DNA of 64,000 bases from Gammaproteobacteria bacterium. Lineage in GTDB: Bacteria; Pseudomonadota; Gammaproteobacteria; Thiohalomonadales; Thiohalomonadaceae. The notes under the pieces are model-generated. The model was not told the DNA's origin. It saw only the letters and a list, made by a program, of their open reading frames with translations, and did not search any database. Location: NCBI GenBank assembly GCA_024709225.1, contig JANJXC010000027.1, positions 1-64,000 of the forward strand, written 5' to 3'. A program made the translations under genes and the position numbers. Within the stretch, counting starts at the first letter, position 1; the number at the start of each line of letters is the position of its first letter. Below are positions 62,842 through 64,000 of the stretch, piece by piece.

Positions 62842-64000
62842 TGGTGACGCTAAATTCCCCCGTTTTTACCCCAGGTATTCGAGCCCTAGCCGATTGCCCT
62901 GGGCATAGCCTTTCCAAGCCTTGGATGGCCCAGCGCCGAATATTTTCTGCATGAGTTCGCTGAACTTCTCGGCTAGTGTCATGCGCCTGACATCCTCCCT
63001 CCACGCGAACTCGTTGGCATAGAACGCCAAATATTGAGGCCGCATGCCGTGGTACACACCGTACTCTCCGCGGCGCATTCGGCTGAAATAAGACTCTGCG
63101 TGATTGTTGTTTACGCCATCGTCGGTAGCGTATTCGGCCGAATGTCTGACGGTGCGGTGCGTAAACCAGGCGGACAGTGACATGTAGCCATTTCCGTCAT
63201 CCGACCAAATCTCTGATGCTCCATCGACATATTTCCTGATTGCAGGAATGACGTGCCGGGCATTCTCGGAATTGACGACGGCAACAATACTGCGTTCCGC
63301 ACCTTCGCCCGGTACAGGCGAGACCTGACGCAACGTAAGCACAATACGGCGTTTTTTCAGCTTCTCGCGGTTCCATGGCTCGATGTGGCTGTTCTTGTTG
63401 TGAGGAACCATCCCCGCCTTTCGGTTGCGCAAGCGGTTGTTAACGATGGCTGAAGTGGCCTTGGTTCTCTTTCGTGGCCTGCGCGGCTTGCCGCAGAAGT
63501 GCCCGCCGTCAACCTGGACGAGCCCTTTCAGGGGTGACAAGTCGCGCTTTTCCCACAGCGCCTCTCGTGACTTCATGAGGTTCTGGTAGGCGGTTCTGAG
63601 CGTTACCCTAAGCCGCGAATGTAGCCGATTAGCGGCACAGCCCTCCGGCGCAGTAATGAACTCATACAGAAGCACCAGCAGCTTTCTGAAGGGCAGTTTC
63701 CGATGGGCAAAGGGGGTTCCTGTCGTCACGCTAAACACGGTATCGCAGTGCTTACAACGCCACTGACGCCGCTGCCGGCGGACATAGTGTTTGTCGAGCG
63801 CCCCGCAAGCCGGGCACGGCATTTCTGTGGTGCTGCCCCAGCGGAGCATCACGAACTTCTCGTGAGCCTCTTCCTCCGTCAGATCCGTAAAATCCCAGAC
63901 GCTGAGGTCTCTGTAAGTCTTTGATTGGCTGAATGGTTGTGCCATTTCTTGATTAACTCCATGATTCTGGAGCCAATCCCGCAGGCAAAGCGCGGCCGTA
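62842..64000. mobile_element. IS1595-family insertion sequence, incomplete at window edge
   Basis: The transposase gene plus a possible left end at TGGTGACGCTAAATTCCCCC (62842-62861), with no matching inverted copy before base 64000. The right end is therefore expected beyond the window. The left end is only a proposal from its position just outside the transposase stop. Confidence 0.55.
62866..63945 (-). CDS. IS1595-family transposase
   Basis: 359 residues: an N-terminal zinc ribbon (CPAC near 44, CKHC near 63, in RRQWRCKHCDTVFSVTTGTPFAHRKLP), a helical linker, then a DDE-type core with VQVDGGHFCGKPRR near 143, IWSDDGNGY near 247 and NNNHAESYFSRMRRGEYGVYHG near 282. This is the IS1595 (ISXO2-like) layout. 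The gene looks intact, so the element may be active. Confidence 0.9.
   Translation of the reverse strand: MAQPFSQSKTYRDLSVWDFTDLTEEEAHEKFVMLRWGSTTEMPCPACGALDKHYVRRQRRQWRCKHCDTVFSVTTGTPFAHRKLPFRKLLVLLYEFITAPEGCAANRLHSRLRVTLRTAYQNLMKSREALWEKRDLSPLKGLVQVDGGHFCGKPRRPRKRTKATSAIVNNRLRNRKAGMVPHNKNSHIEPWNREKLKKRRIVLTLRQVSPVPGEGAERSIVAVVNSENARHVIPAIRKYVDGASEIWSDDGNGYMSLSAWFTHRTVRHSAEYATDDGVNNNHAESYFSRMRRGEYGVYHGMRPQYLAFYANEFAWREDVRRMTLAEKFSELMQKIFGAGPSKAWKGYAQGNRLGLEYLG

Overview
The window reads as one contiguous chromosomal segment of a GC-rich gammaproteobacterium. The housekeeping order pncC-recA-recX-alaS-lysC-csrA-tRNA and the block nusB-ribH-ribBA-ribE-ribD-nrdR-glyA are typical of that class. 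Flavocytochrome c sulfide dehydrogenase (fccAB), many c-type cytochromes, a nitrous oxide reductase cluster and sucrose synthesis genes suggest a motile, sulfur-oxidising, facultatively denitrifying chemolithotroph. The lineage is an inference (Chromatiales-like); nothing here fixes genus or species.

Layout. 1-1.4 kb: end of a SCO-type gene, psd and a small Cys-rich protein. 1.8-5.5 kb: NapC/NirT tetraheme cytochrome, exported ankyrin protein, fccA and fccB. 5.5-18.3 kb: nitrous oxide respiration. The minus-strand cluster runs nosZ, a monoheme and a diheme cytochrome c, nosB-like, nosD, nosG, nosH, nosF, nosL, nosY, then copper-handling-type genes (FixH/YtkA-like, SCO) and a cytochrome-like protein. 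It meets a plus-strand diheme cytochrome c tail to tail. NosZ has a Sec-type rather than Tat-type signal and the cluster has clade II content. Four perfect or near-perfect FNR/DNR boxes lie in this block, at least two with exact class II promoter geometry. 18.6-22.5 kb: flgN, flgM, flgA, cheV, cheR, with two good sigma-28 promoters. 22.6-28.1 kb: sucrose operon (fructokinase, sucrose-phosphate synthase with fused phosphatase domain, sucrose synthase); the synthase gene has no ATG/GTG/TTG start. 28.2-37.3 kb: a GspE/PilB-type ATPase, two tRNAs, csrA, lysC, alaS, recX, recA (LexA box inside thpR), thpR, pncC.

37.3-43.2 kb: a hypothetical protein, PilZ, mutS and modABC. 43.5-49.4 kb: the most unusual region. 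It holds a cytochrome-porin fusion resembling Cyc2, a 153-bp MITE-like element with four hairpins, then cytochrome b561, an SHP-type cytochrome, a diheme cytochrome, a PepSY protein and a two-component system, followed by a ferritin-like protein. 49.5-62.1 kb: xseB-ispA-dxs, queD, folE2, an aspartic protease, pgpA, thiL, nusB, riboflavin genes, nrdR and glyA, with REP-like repeats that supply the stop codons of three genes. 62.3-64 kb: a small hypothetical gene and an IS1595-family transposase running to the edge.

Functional picture: electrons from sulfide enter through FccAB and periplasmic cytochromes. Under low oxygen, FNR-type control switches on NosZ and its cytochromes. ModABC would supply molybdenum for enzymes such as nitrate reductase, which are not in this window. 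The cytochrome-porin and b561/SHP/DHC genes may form a separate outer-membrane-to-periplasm redox route under its own two-component control.
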